This document shows, piece by piece, positions 1 through 10,560 of a stretch of DNA of 64,000 nucleotides. Location: NCBI GenBank assembly GCA_014529385.2, contig CM043945.1, positions 146,594,241-146,658,240 on the forward strand, read 5' to 3'. The translations under genes were made by a program, and so were the position numbers. This DNA comes from Adiantum capillus-veneris (lineage: Eukaryota; Streptophyta; Polypodiopsida; Polypodiales; Pteridaceae). Every line of letters begins with the position of its first letter. Position 1 is the first letter of the stretch. The notes under the pieces are model-generated. The model saw only the letters and a program-made list of their open reading frames with translations, ran no database searches and was not told the DNA's origin.

Positions 1-810
1 CATAACATCCTATGATCCGATTCCGGATTCCATTCACCAAGTGTAAAGCTTTGTATGCATTCTACAGTGGCTTCTGAGAACAACATATAGTCAATCACGC
101 TAGCACCATTGTGCTTTCTACATGTAAAGTCATTGGTGCCTTGCCATAGAGATACACCATTTGCAATGAGCATTCCGGTACTATTGCACATATGTAGAAG
201 TGACTTTCCATAGTGATCCACTTCTTTTGCATCATTAGAACTTCGATTATACATGTATGAGTCATCCACTCTTCTTGATACATGCGGCATGTCGACTTGT
301 TGTGTGTCGTGTTGTAACATATTTGTGCGAGCATTCATGTCTCCAAAAACAATGACTTCACCTTGATCCTTGTAATGAGCAATGTCTTCCTCTAGTTCAA
401 CAAAGGGCTGATCTCTATCCATATTCAAGCGAGCATAAAAGTTGGAGTCATAGTGAGGAATGTAGCAGCCGGCCACAAACATGACTTGACCATTTGGTGG
501 GCTGATTTTCAGCCATAAGTAGCGTTTATACTTATCTTGACAATGGAAACATCTTTCAAACCCTTTTTGGTCATACATGCTACACCTCCTTGGCCTCTTC
601 GTTGCTTTGCATTTTTGGCCCACATCAAAGAATGTACATCGTATTTGTCAAATCCAAGAATTCGTTGTGCGCATCATGCTCCCATGTTTCGACAAGAAGT
701 ATCACATCGGAGTCATTGGTAAGCTCATCAATGCCAATTCCCGCATTCCATGGATACCCGTTACAATTCCAAAAGCTTATTCGCAAGCGTGAGTTGGTCT
801 CATAGATCAT
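1..810 (-). pseudogene. LINE ORF2 endonuclease domain, frameshifted, cut by window edge
   Basis: Reads leftward from an ATG at 810. It encodes the APE-type endonuclease that opens ORF2 of non-LTR retrotransposons and nicks target DNA. Seen in order: SFWNCNG with the first catalytic Asn, DVILLVETW with the Glu, a GGVAC strand, FGDMNART near 340, and at the left edge IDYML followed by SDH with the catalytic His. The reading frame changes twice, near 650 and near 545, so the copy is broken. The reverse transcriptase would lie outside the window. The ATG is 6 bases after the ORF1 stop, the usual ORF1/ORF2 spacing. The family call is firm; the element lineage is not determined. Confidence 0.85.
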
Positions 811-816
811 GTGTCC

Positions 817-1749
817 CTATTTGTTGGGTGGACTTGCATCCTCCTCAAGTGACTTTTCTTCTTGAGATGATACCTTAACCTTCTTGCTTCTTTCCTCGTA
901 TGCTTTGCGACGTACATTTTGTTGCATAAGAGTGCGATCCTCATATACATTACAACCCGTTCCTTTGAGGTAGATCCAACCATTGTCAAGGATGATCTTT
1001 CTCTTTACCTCATCAGCCATGGTACATACAATAGGTCTTTCTCCCGAGCGAGGGACTCCTTGTTTTCCAACTCGATGTGCACCATAAGCCATGATTCCTG
1101 ACATGCCAAAGTGTGTAGCAAAAAACTCTTCAATAGCAACCGCAAGAGATTGGGGTGTTTCCATGCTTTCGTCCTTGATTCCACGAATGACGATGTTCTT
1201 TGAGCGTTTTTGTCGTTCTTGCAATTCTTGAGTGTCCACATTCTCTACATTCTTTGCTTGGACAACGGCTTGCGTGATAGGAGATGTAGAAACCACATTA
1301 TCCTTACATATATCAGCCCATGATTTGGATGCATTTCTCATCTCACATACATCATGTCGTATTGTATCTATCGTTTCCTCTTTCAATACATGATCACTCT
1401 CAACTTTGCTCAAGCGCTCTTTCACTACATTCATGTCCACAAGAGAGTGTTTACATTCTTGAACTTCATTCTCAAGATGCATCAAGCGTGTTGTTTGCAT
1501 TTCAAGAACCTTCTTGAGGTGCTCATTCTCCACAACGAGAACTCTTAAAGTACCATTCTCCATTGCAAGTGCGCGCAACTCTTCACCTTGCTTGTTGACG
1601 GTTTCTTGTAACGAAATCAAGTAAGCCATGATCATTGCTTCCGTTGTTGTAGACGATGTGGTTGGATTAGCATCCAAATTCCTTGGAGATTTTGCATCAT
1701 TCTCCATGGCGAGTGTGGCTTTTCCACCCTTGCAAGTTTTGTCTGACAT
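817..1749 (-). CDS. LINE ORF1 nucleic-acid-binding coiled-coil protein
   Basis: About 310 residues, open throughout. An ATG at 1749 is the first in frame; an in-frame TTG lies nine bases upstream. Residues about 40-150 form a heptad-rich coiled coil (repeated Leu, Glu, Lys). It is followed by a basic RNA-binding segment with KRSKNIVIRGI and later TMADEVKRKIILDN, the order seen in ORF1 proteins of L1-like elements (coiled coil, RRM-like domain, C-terminal domain). Such proteins coat the element RNA and help target-primed reverse transcription. The C-terminus is highly charged. It lies immediately before the endonuclease ORF on the same strand, which supports the call. Unlike ORF2, no break was seen. 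Confidence 0.75.
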   Translation of the reverse strand: MSDKTCKGGKATLAMENDAKSPRNLDANPTTSSTTTEAMIMAYLISLQETVNKQGEELRALAMENGTLRVLVVENEHLKKVLEMQTTRLMHLENEVQECKHSLVDMNVVKERLSKVESDHVLKEETIDTIRHDVCEMRNASKSWADICKDNVVSTSPITQAVVQAKNVENVDTQELQERQKRSKNIVIRGIKDESMETPQSLAVAIEEFFATHFGMSGIMAYGAHRVGKQGVPRSGERPIVCTMADEVKRKIILDNGWIYLKGTGCNVYEDRTLMQQNVRRKAYEERSKKVKVSSQEEKSLEEDASPPNK

Positions 1750-1971
1750 TGCCTTCAAGTCGGCAACAAAAACGCAAAGTTTTGACAGTTTTTTCAGTTC
1801 TGAGATGCTGTTACAGCAAAGCCTTTCATTACACAGAAAAATTTTGTCTTTACATCAATGCGTAGAGGGCTTCGTGCTCTTCGATTGAGGCTATAGATCA
1901 CCTAAATCGGAGTTCGGATGAGCAAGTTATGGTCAAAAGAGTGAACTGCTGCCTACTAGGTCAAAAAACGG
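1750..1971. other. Probable LINE 5' end and flank
   Basis: No ORF of note. It lies directly upstream of the LINE ORF1 start and probably includes the 5' untranslated region. No internal promoter motif or target-site duplication could be recognised. Confidence 0.35.
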
Positions 1972-2071
<100 letters not shown>

Positions 2072-2139
2072 ATGATGGTTTGGTTTTGGCAGAGTTGTCA
2101 TGTTTCCTGATGGTTTTGACTTGTCATGTTTCATGATGA

Positions 2140-3470
2140 ATAGGATTAAGGTCCAGTAGGCAGAAGAGGCTGAAACCTGATCCAGAGCTTGTGCCAGGAT
2201 TTCAACCCTTGCAGGCTCAGTTGCTTAATGTATCCACCAAAAGAACTGTTGACTTTTGTCAGGACATATCTGAAGAAAAGTCAATTGGTGAAGATCAATC
2301 AGAGAGGTCACCAGGGCAAGAGGATCCCTCACCCTACAAGGCTGTGGTGCCCTCTACAGTACTTCTGAAGAAAAATACAAGAAAGAGGAATATAGACTTC
2401 TCAGATGATACAGATGTGCTAGACGGAAGTCCCTGTGCAACTAAATGTAAAGACAAAGAGGATGTGTCTTCTCTGGAAGACCCAGCTGCAACTTATGAGA
2501 GGCTGTTTGATTTTGCAGCATCTTGTGGTGCTGGGGACAAGTTTGATCTAGTTCATTCTATGTTTAATCCAAAGTTTGACATTGAAGACGTGTTAGCTCA
2601 GCACAGTAATTTCTTGCAGTCCTACAGAGATAAGTTTGAAGTGATGGTGCAGGTAGGAAGGGTTGTTCTGCCTACTATGACTCTTGTGCATTTAAATGAC
2701 TGTGGTAGAAAGGGACAGGGACTGAAGAAGTATAGGGAATTACCACCTTCTTGCCGACATTCAGCTTGCCCTTTGCATCAAAAAGAATGCAAACTCATTC
2801 AGGACGCCTTTGGCTTTATGATTTACCTGAACAGCCCGTTTGGATTCTTCATGCAGAATCCTGATGAGGTGTTAGAGGAGCAGGATGCAACACCAGATGA
2901 AGAATGCGAGGAGACAACTCATATGCAAGAAGTCGAGGAGGTTGAAGACACAGTCGACCTTGAGGTTGAGGCAATTGAAGTACAAAGAAGTAAGATGCTC
3001 TCTTTGAAAACCACAGAAATCAAACTTCCATTGGATGTCAGTAACTTCACTGAGAAGCATGCTCAGATGATGTTGCCTGCTGTGCCTGACTTCAGGATTG
3101 GAGACAGGACCTATATCTTCTTACATGATGTGCAAAGTGTCTTTTATTTAAGGGAGGATTTCTCCCTGGCTATTATTTCCAGAGTCCAAGAGGAGAGGAG
3201 TGGATTTGTTTCAGAGGATAGTAGTGATGATGAGGCAATGGAAACATCCAGCAATCCAATGGAATGCCTTCGAAGATGCTTTGAGAAAGCTGAAAAATAC
3301 AAGGAGACACTACCTGATGAAGCCACCTTCCAAGCAATAAGACAAAGCCTAAGACCATCGAAAAGTAACAAAGAAGTGGAGGATTGGTTTAACCATTCAG
3401 GTCAGGGGTTAACTACATCTGTAGACCTGTGGCAAGAAAAACGCTTTCTGCAGGATGAGAGCTTCATGGT

Positions 3471-3547
<77 letters not shown>

Positions 3548-4002
3548 TGTCACTTCTGACATGGTATGTGCAGTCTTGGATTGCTGACAAGGATGACTTC
3601 CTTCGGCGCCGGACAAGAGAGTATCGAGGAAGGGATGCGGCCCTAGCACAGTACCTTTCAAAGCTTTGCGAGTCGCCGATAGTAGTTTTTCACAATTCCA
3701 TGTCACAAGAGGGTTCAATAGCAACTTACACATTCAAGACACTATCACGCTTCTTGGGTGGACCGGTGCTGCCCAAAAGTGCAGATAAAGTCATTCTTGT
3801 GGACAAAGTGTTTGCTAGAGATTGTTTTGGTTACTGCCCAGGCTATACAGGTGGTTGGGCAGCGTATTACTACACCTACACAGCAATGGCACTAGCTCTT
3901 GGTAGACAAAACCCAGATGAACTTTTAGAGTATGGCAAACATCTCATGATTCGTTACAAGGGTGATGTGCCAAAAAACAAAATTGAACCTTCAAAATCTT
4001 GA
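2140..4002 (+). CDS. Unrecognised Cys/His-cluster protein with acidic tract, one predicted intron
   Basis: The frame is open from 2140, but no ATG precedes the conserved-looking start (basic KRLKPDPEL at about 2166), so an upstream exon is probably missing; AG at 2142-2143 could be its acceptor. With the intron 3469-3573 removed the product is about 585 residues. Visible parts: a Cys/His cluster near 2690-2800 (CGRKG, then CRHSACPLHQKEC), an acidic stretch near 2860-2990, an Asp/Ser-rich segment near 3210, and a C-terminal domain rich in Tyr and Gly (FGYCPGYTGGW). I do not recognise a named family. It ends 63 bp from the stop of the convergent gene, which suggests they belong together. It could be an auxiliary transposition protein. 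Confidence 0.55.
3469..3573 (+). other. Predicted 105-bp intron made mostly of (CT)n
   Basis: The donor is ATG|GTAACT, then about 70 bases of CT repeat, then an acceptor TGTGCAG|TCTTGG. The length is a multiple of three and has no stop, so the unspliced frame reads through a Ser-Leu repeat. The GT/AG borders, the phase-0 junction and the nonsense-like repeat peptide favour an intron. The CT repeat would serve as a very long polypyrimidine tract. Confidence 0.7.
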
Positions 4003-4065
4003 TACACTTCAAGTAGCAATTGTATAAGATCATGTATTACATAAATTTTGTACAATGTCATCCAC
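4003..4065. other. 63-bp gap between two convergent stop codons
   Basis: An A/T-rich stretch holding both 3' ends. Any poly(A) signals must overlap the opposite gene, so the two transcripts would be complementary at their ends. Confidence 0.6.
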
Positions 4066-7045
4066 TCAGAGTATCTTTCTCCACTTGTGATTCACATACA
4101 CCATTGTCTCTCTCCACCTTCGTTGACTTTCACGAGCTCCGGAGTTGTTGTATGCCATTGATCTTTTAACTTTTTGTTGTTGTAAATGTCTGATGGCTTG
4201 TGCTGTTGCTGAATTTGCCAAGACTTCTTTTGCCTGCATTCGATGAATGATTCTACGATAGAACCATTCAAATAGTTCTCTCAAAATGTTAGCCTTGATT
4301 AGAGAGCCACCATGTCGTGTGTGCCTAAAATAAGCATTTCTCGCCATGTAATGAGACTTTTCCATCCCTTGGGTATTCCATATTGCCGGGTTCCCATACT
4401 TCTGTATAAAATATGGCAAATGATTGAAGATGATGTGCTGGATATGAAAACAGATTAGTTAGAATGTTTTACAGTCACATATTTGCACATAAGAGAGAAA
4501 GAAATACATGATAATACCATGTAGTGAGTAATCTGGGTGTCTGTCCATGCTGTCTTGAATGATTTTTTCAGAAGGTTGAGATTTTCCTTGAACTTGTTCA
4601 TATCACCTTGTGACCAGTCATCTTTGTCGCACATCAAAAATAGGATGTCTATTGATCGCCAAACCTCAGCCTTCGCGTTACGAATAGTTGGTTCGTGGTC
4701 TTTGACTGCAATATTCCAGCTCTGATACTCTACCTTGCTAACATAAGATGTGTTATATATTTTTCCATGTTTTGTTAGCTTTGGATCTCTTGTACCTTGG
4801 GGCTTAAATAAAAACCTCCGTGCCTTCACCCCACCGATGGATGGTTTGCATGGGACATCCTTCTCAGCAGTTGATCTCTTTTCATCCCGCTAGATTTTCA
4901 CACTGCCACCATGAAGCCCCATATCCGACAGTACCATTTCTAAGCACTGCAGGGCTACTTGTCGTTCTGCGGAGTTCTTAATCTTCCAAGCAAACCCGAT
5001 GTATAAGTAGACCAATTTCTCCACAATTCTACAAAGGGCATGCATTATACAAATGTGGACATTCACAAGTGGTATTTTCAAAACCGGTCGAAAAGCAGGA
5101 TCCTCAATGTGACGTGTTGGAGCTTTTCTCCACCACTTTGGGTCCATGACCTTTGCAGGCTCCATGTAGAACAAACATGGTGACTTTGCCATTGCACCCA
5201 TTCCACAATTATACATGCACTTTAATGTTTTAAGGTCACTTGCAAGATGCCACTGAACTTGAAAGTCTCCCCTTCCATCTAGACGTAGTACCTCTCCCTC
5301 GTTAGTTTGTCGATCAATCACCTCCGGAATATTAGTTCGATGGAACACCCAATATAGAATCTCATGATCTTCTTTCTTTACCTGCAACACAAAATAAATG
5401 AGACTTAAGTAGATCTGAACATTTGAGCTTACTTGAGAATCTCGCTTACCTCAAACGCACCAAGCCACCATATGTTAGATTCTGATTGAACACTAAAATA
5501 TAAAGGATCATCACTGGGACACTTTGAGAGGGCTCTATTCATTAAAGTAATAGTAACACGCTCTAGCTTTTTCTCTTTAACAAGCTCACACTCATCCAGT
5601 TTTAACACAAAATGTAATACCCCACGTGACTCTTCAAATGTGATGTTGTAAAACTCCACCATTCTCTTCTGTAATATCCGCAGGTCCATAAAAATATTGT
5701 TGAACTCATCATATGCCATGTTTGCTCCATGGCCACTGTAAGTTGCTTTAATATGAAAGGGCTGTCCAAGATAGTCTCCCTGTGCCTCGTTAAGCTGAAG
5801 CCTCTCTTTCCAAACACTTGAGGCTGGTGGTAGAAGTTTGGATTTTATACCCTTCCTAACAAAGATGGATGAGACAGACTTTTGGATAGCCGAATATCCT
5901 CTTTTGCTTACACCAAGTGAATCAAGTGTGCCTTGTATCTCTTTTGCAGGCACTAAGTTCTCTGAAATAAAGCGGTCTACTACATTTCGTTGTAGGACCT
6001 TAAACTTCTTGTCATGTACTATATCTACTGCCACGCTTCTACTTATAAGTGGCTTCAATCTCTTTCCTATATTGGCTTTGGGGTCAATGTTTTCCTTGTC
6101 AGGATAGATTGAATCTCTACATGAAGACAATGCATAAGTAAATAACAGAAAATTTGCTTCACTAACAGTATTTAGGCACATGAAAACAATGCATAACAAG
6201 AAAAAACAAAAAGATTACTTAACTAAGACAATGTAGCCAACCAAGAAGCATCACCTTAATGCTCGGATTCTTTTCTTGAGAACTCCTGATGCAACCTGCA
6301 ATGTTTCAAGATTGCGCATGAAAACAATGCATAACAAGAAAAAACAAAAAGATTACTTAACTAAGACAATGTAGCCAACCAAGAAGCATCACCTTAATGC
6401 TCGGATTCTTTTCTTGAGAACTCTTGATGCAACCTGCAATGTTTCAAGATTGCGCAATTTCTTCTTTCGGATACGACCACCCAAGATGGTGTCCTTCATT
6501 TGACAACTTCGCACCTTTCCTTTCAGTTCTTGTAGCTCTGTTTTATGTTGCAAAATGGTAACCTGATCTGTAGAATGTAAATGTGAAAGGCGAACAATCT
6601 CACATTGTTGAGCTTGGAGAATGCTCTTGTAAGTTTCAGCTTCTCTTGTAAGTGATTTACAATAACCCAGAAGGCCCTTTTCTCCATCACCAGCAAAGGT
6701 CAATAAGCTTGTAGGATTGACAAACGGTGGAGACGCATTAGTCATTGGATTCTTAGGGTAGAGAGAGCCTCTCGTCCAGATATCTATGTGTTTAGCTCCT
6801 TGAGCTCTGAGCGTGTCTATGGAAGCGGGAGGTATATGTGTGTTTGTTTTACTGCGCTTAATCAATGGTTGGTACTCATTGTCCAAATCAATGTGAAGGT
6901 GATATTTGGCTCGTTTCTGGGTAACATTTGTGCCATTTGAGGAGTGCGCCATTAGCCAAATGTGCAGGTTTAATGGAAAGTGAATAGCGGCTGCGGATTC
7001 GTCCCTCCATGTTAGCCTCATTCCCTCCATATTGACGAGGTTCAT
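4066..7045 (-). CDS. Four-exon RNase-H-like (DDE) transposase-type protein with one nonsense codon
   Basis: Exons read as 7045-6393, 6116-5450, 5381-4518 and 4437-4066, all with GT/AG borders and matching phases (2, 0, 0), giving 852 codons. One in-frame TAG sits at 4890-4892. Exon 1 has a leucine/Gln-rich helical end. Exon 2 holds FVLKLDEC followed by a beta-strand-like segment, a candidate first catalytic Asp. Exon 3 has DFQVQWHLASDLKTLKCM (candidate second Asp), a CX9C-type pair and an FRPVLKIPLVNVH stretch. Exon 4 has NTQGMEKSHYMARNAYFRHT (candidate catalytic Glu). The order fits cut-and-paste transposases with an RNase-H fold that I associate mainly with animal and protist genomes. Family assignment is tentative and rests on remembered motif style, not a search. 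Confidence 0.55.
6181..6456. repeat. 138-bp tandem duplication over an exon end
   Basis: Positions 6181-6318 and 6319-6456 are copies that differ at one base by eye (CTCCTG versus CTCTTG). The unit covers the last coding bases of exon 1 of the minus gene, its splice donor (6392-6391) and the start of the intron, so a second donor lies at 6254-6253. Near identity points to a recent event. Confidence 0.92.
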
Positions 7046-7324
7046 TCAATGCAACTGAAAAGAGGATTATCCCTCAATCACTACGAACGAATGTTCAGAA
7101 GAGTAATGAATCTACTTAAAGTACACTTTTTGAACTTTTACTATGAAAGACCCAGCTCTTTTATTTGCCATTTTTTCTAGAGAGAGAGTGTAAAAAATAC
7201 ATTTTCTTAGAAGGCCCTCCAAATGACCTCCGAAATTTCCTAATGTGGCTACTGTCCTCTTGCTCCAATAGCTTCATATGAAATTTTGGTTAAGATTTCT
7301 TCTCCACCAATGTATTTGGGCTTA
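7046..7324. other. A/T-rich spacer, no gene seen
   Basis: This is the upstream flank of the minus-strand transposase-like gene. No terminal repeat, promoter element or ORF could be supported. Confidence 0.4.
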
Positions 7325-8779
7325 TTAGTTCCCAAACACTCTTTGTTCATGTATATAGTGAGCATAATTTACATATTTTGGTACACTGCTTCTCAGTGCC
7401 CAAGTAAAGGTGGTGGCAATGGCATGAGGTGTTGTAGTGTACTTTTGTGGCCGCTTGTTGCAAATATGGAGAAAATGGTTGTACAATTTACAAATTCTAA
7501 TGGCTCTTGGGTCCACCATGTCTTCAAAAATTGGGTTGGTTTCCTTATGAGAGTACACCTCCACTGCGTCTCTTCTTTCTATGACTTAGTTGCCACCATT
7601 GTGTAACCCCAAAGCATCTATGATGAGCTGAGGTGTAATGGTCACTTCTTTACTTTCTCCCTAAAGCGTGGTGAGGACCCGGGGGATTCACCGTGGAAAA
7701 CTTATCGCACAACGTAAGTGCAGTGGGGAGGGGGCTTTTCTTACAAATTACATAAGCGTATAAGATAGGGGCAGACCCCCAATAATTTATCTCCCAAGCA
7801 TCAAAATAAGGGAGGGGGGTATCATTTTTTTTTTTTTGGGGGGGGGGGGGGGGAGGGGGGACCTGACCTGGGTCGATTACTTGTAACGATTGTTCACCAA
7901 TGTGCACTAGAACTCAGACAAATTTTGGGGAATTTTTTTTATCAGGTCACACATCAAAGTTTTGCATCAAGACGGTCATAGATAAGGACTGATTTGGAGC
8001 AGGTCAAAGGTTGATTTACACCAGCTTTGGATGGATCAGAACTGGATGAGTAGCCAGAGTGCAGGTTGATTCGGCACATAGTTTGAAAGTCAAGCTAAGG
8101 CAGATTGAGGGTACATCTAGTTATCAAGAGAAGTGGTTCCTTAGTAGATTTCCACTCACTATGCTACACACTCTTTGACTAGTTTTACTCGGTTAGATCA
8201 TGTGACCTAGATTTTATACGTAAGATAGGGGTATGATAATTTTCTTCATTGATTGTCGTATAAGTGTAGAAAGTGGGGTCATATTCCCTAGTATGATTCG
8301 TATATAGGGGTTTTATCAAAGTTGTACGCTCGCATGTGGCGTCCATTTTGTATGTAGAGTGAATCCCTCGGGGGCGAGGACTGCTTTTCCATCTTTCTTG
8401 ATTGTGGTAGTCAGCTCATAGATTCTCTGAAAATCAACTCCTGTTGGCACAAATGTAAAGAATCCATATAGATCTACCCTTTCCAGGTGATTGATGATGC
8501 CCTCTTTACTTGCATATTCAATGAGCTCTCTTGGAATCATCGGCACATCCAATGTGTATTGCATTGTGGATCTCGGAAGGTCCCTTGGTATATCTTTATA
8601 CCCTCCGCTTCTAGAGTTGTTTTGTCCATCCATGCTTTGATTAGCTTCAGTGTTTCATTGGGAATTGTGAATGGATCCTCCACTACAATGATGTCTTTCA
8701 AGGCAAGCCTTTTCTTATTTATTGGTGATTTACTGACTTCCATTGATCCTACGTACACTCCAAGTCCAAAAGGTAGCAT
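7325..8779 (-). pseudogene. Decayed gag-like gene of an LTR retroelement
   Basis: Two coding blocks in several frames, at 8779-8316 and 7564-7325. The second contains KRPQKYTTTPHAIATTFT, which matches KRPPRYMTPNHAVATTFT encoded on the plus strand near 30.37 kb, with similar residues on both sides (LYNHFLHI versus YHQHFHFL; YVNYAHYI versus IDHAQYVL). The first block (VDLYGFF and TTTIKKDGKAV) corresponds to VDFLKA and STIKEDGTAQ near 30.09-30.14 kb. It is therefore a relic of the same protein family as the 29.8-33.3 kb gene, in opposite orientation. The family is not one I can name; a gag-type structural role is inferred from its position before a polypurine tract and LTR in the other copy. Confidence 0.55.
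7825..7860 (+). repeat. Homopolymer block, T13 then G16 and G6
   Basis: Thirteen T are followed by sixteen G, one A and six G. It lies inside the decayed gag-like gene. It could be a slippage product or an assembly-sensitive site; a G-quadruplex is possible on the plus strand. Confidence 0.9.
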
Positions 8780-8912
8780 CGTTTACTAAATCTAGCAATT
8801 GATCAGCTTCTAGCTATCCACATGATTTCAAACTTGAATCACAAGCTAATTAGAGCATGAGGATGCCATGCAAGTTGACAAAAGTGCATTTAGGTGCTCA
8901 TTTTATGCTGTG

Positions 8913-8936
8913 AGACATCATACACGTATGATGTCT
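8913..8936. repeat. 24-bp perfect palindrome, copy 1
   Basis: Arms AGACATCATAC and GTATGATGTCT with a 2-base centre AC. It could form a hairpin in RNA or bind a dimeric protein. Confidence 0.85.
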
Positions 8937-9185
8937 ATGTGCTCTGAATGAGATGAGGTTTAACGTATGCATAGCTCATAGCATGTATATCACACATATA
9001 TGCTTGGAATGAGATTTGAACATGTAATGAGAAAGATTTTAGTTTAGAAACTCTTTTAGACTCTGAAATAGTAAAATGACTATATTTTGGATATATGAGG
9101 TTCAAATGGCTTGAAGCTTGTGGCATGGACTCATAAGCATGTAATAAGAGTCAAAACCACCTCAGACTACCAATTTGACACTTTG

Positions 9186-9209
9186 AGACATCATACACGT
9201 ATGATGTCT
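9186..9209. repeat. 24-bp perfect palindrome, copy 2
   Basis: Same arms and centre as the copy at 8913, exactly 273 bp to the right, while the flanks have diverged strongly. Confidence 0.85.
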
Positions 9210-9889
9210 TTTGTGCCCAAATGACTTGAAACTCACATGATAGGATGTCCACATCATGTGTATAGCGTCTATAGCATCATAATTGAATTTGAGCTTGTAA
9301 TTAGATATCAAAAGCCAAAAATGGAATTTGTACACTTAGATTTCCATCATAACGGTGAAAATAGGTCAAATAATATCCGAATATGATGAAAATTTACTGG
9401 AAATCTAACAAGGATGTGATAAAAGTGATGGGATTGACAGTAGTCTCGTAACCTAATAGGACATAAAAGTGTCCTTTCAGGGTTTTGGAAAAAAATTCCA
9501 AACCATGGTAGATCGGCTCATTTTGAAAAAACCTTTCATGAGCTTATAGTTCAAAGACTACTACATATGGGAAAATGAGAAATTTGTAAAATTTCTCATG
9601 TCTTGGTCACAACAAGCCTCCAAAGTTGATGGACCATTGCATTTTGCCCAAAACATCCATTTCTTATGGTTGATTGCATATAAATAAGAGTGGGGATTTT
9701 TGTAGAACATGATTTAAAACTCCCTGTTAACTTCAATGGGTTGGTGATAAAAAAATTTGGTTACTTTTGACTCACTATTTTTTTGGGGGCATAAAAAATG
9801 GGTACAAAAACGTTGCATTTTTGCCATTCTTCAGACCTATCATCAAAGTTTCTATAGTCATGCTCAATACAGATACTATATACATATTT

Positions 9890-10560
9890 TCTTAGTTACC
9901 TTTGGGCCTTTGGATGCAAAAGGAGCCATGGAGCATGTCAAAACAATAATGGATCTCTGGGCTCTTATTCATATGCAGATCCTTTTGAAGGTCTGCATTC
10001 ATCAGTGCTTGGATGAATATCAACATGAGTCTGGATTGCATTGGTAACTCTTTCACATGGCAAACTTTTACGTAGCATTTCAGTCTTAAAGCTACTTTTC
10101 TTACATATTCTCCTTCTTTTTAGTTGAACTTATGGATCTGCAAGACTGTATTGTGAGCTATCCCTCTTTGATAGAAATCCTCGATAAACTCATCAAATAC
10201 CTCCTCCATTGACTCAAAATCTCTACGTTCAACGGAGTCAAACCATGTGGTAGCATCCTCCTCTAGAGTTAACCCAAATCTTGTGGACTGCGTGAAAAAT
10301 TCTAGGACTTTCTCAGTTCTAAAGACACGTAAGAATGCTACCATGTGATCCATTGGGTCCCTATCTCCAAAAATTTTCTTGTTAACCCATTTTTGTACTT
10401 GAGATGGTCTGATTCTATCGTGATCCATCGATCTTAGCATAGTATCTCTCTTTCCTCCTTTATGATCTCTTTCTAGCCTTGGATATGGTACGTGTTTTGC
10501 ACCTAGCGGTGCTTCTAATCCATAATTCTTGATTGGTCTAGCAAGTGGTCTCTCCTCTGC
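9890..10560 (-). pseudogene. Ty3/gypsy gag relic
   Basis: The longest open block (10440-10120) encodes a capsid-type segment: GDRDPMDHMVAFLRVFR, then TTWFDSVERRDFESMEEVFD and FIEDFYQR. This follows the retrotrans_gag pattern of an Asp-Pro-x-x-His start, a W-F core and a late F-x-x-x-F. After a stop at 10120 the frame resumes with EYVRKVALRLK and a later LIFIQALMNADLQKDL. Upstream of 10440 a Pro/Arg-rich linker continues to about 10560. The gene was split by the copia insertion at 10841; its N-terminal side continues at 20005-20200. Confidence 0.7.

Larger units (their letters stand above)
2140..7045. mobile_element. Candidate two-gene DNA transposon (convergent gene pair)
   Basis: A spliced plus-strand gene (to 4002) and a spliced minus-strand gene (7045 to 4066) converge with 63 bp between stop codons. 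The minus gene has a plausible D-D-E catalytic layout; the plus gene has a Cys/His cluster and an acidic tract. Such compact convergent pairs occur in multi-gene DNA transposons. No terminal inverted repeats or target duplications were found by eye at 1900-2140 or 7046-7290, so the mobile-element call is inference. An alternative is a pair of host genes domesticated from a transposon. Confidence 0.4.
8780..9889. repeat. Non-coding repeat region with spaced palindromes
   Basis: No ORF. It lies between two minus-strand gag-type relics. Two exact 24-bp palindromes occur 273 bp apart, and the text after each is loosely similar (TGTGCTC/TGTGCCC, then ATGA), so this looks like a degenerate tandem array. 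A third, weaker copy of the palindrome lies at 20451-20475 on the other side of the gag relic at 9890-10560, so the region may be the LTR or leader of that element. Confidence 0.5.

Noticed and set aside
3464-3733. Open frames on both strands encoding Ser-Leu or Glu-Arg dipeptide repeats
   Set aside because: They are translations of CT/AG microsatellites. The same artefact appears near 14.8, 16.1, 35.4, 37.1, 37.5 and 37.8 kb.
9757-10047. Plus-strand frame of 96 codons
   Set aside because: It is the opposite strand of the gag relic's C-terminal part, which has recognisable motifs.
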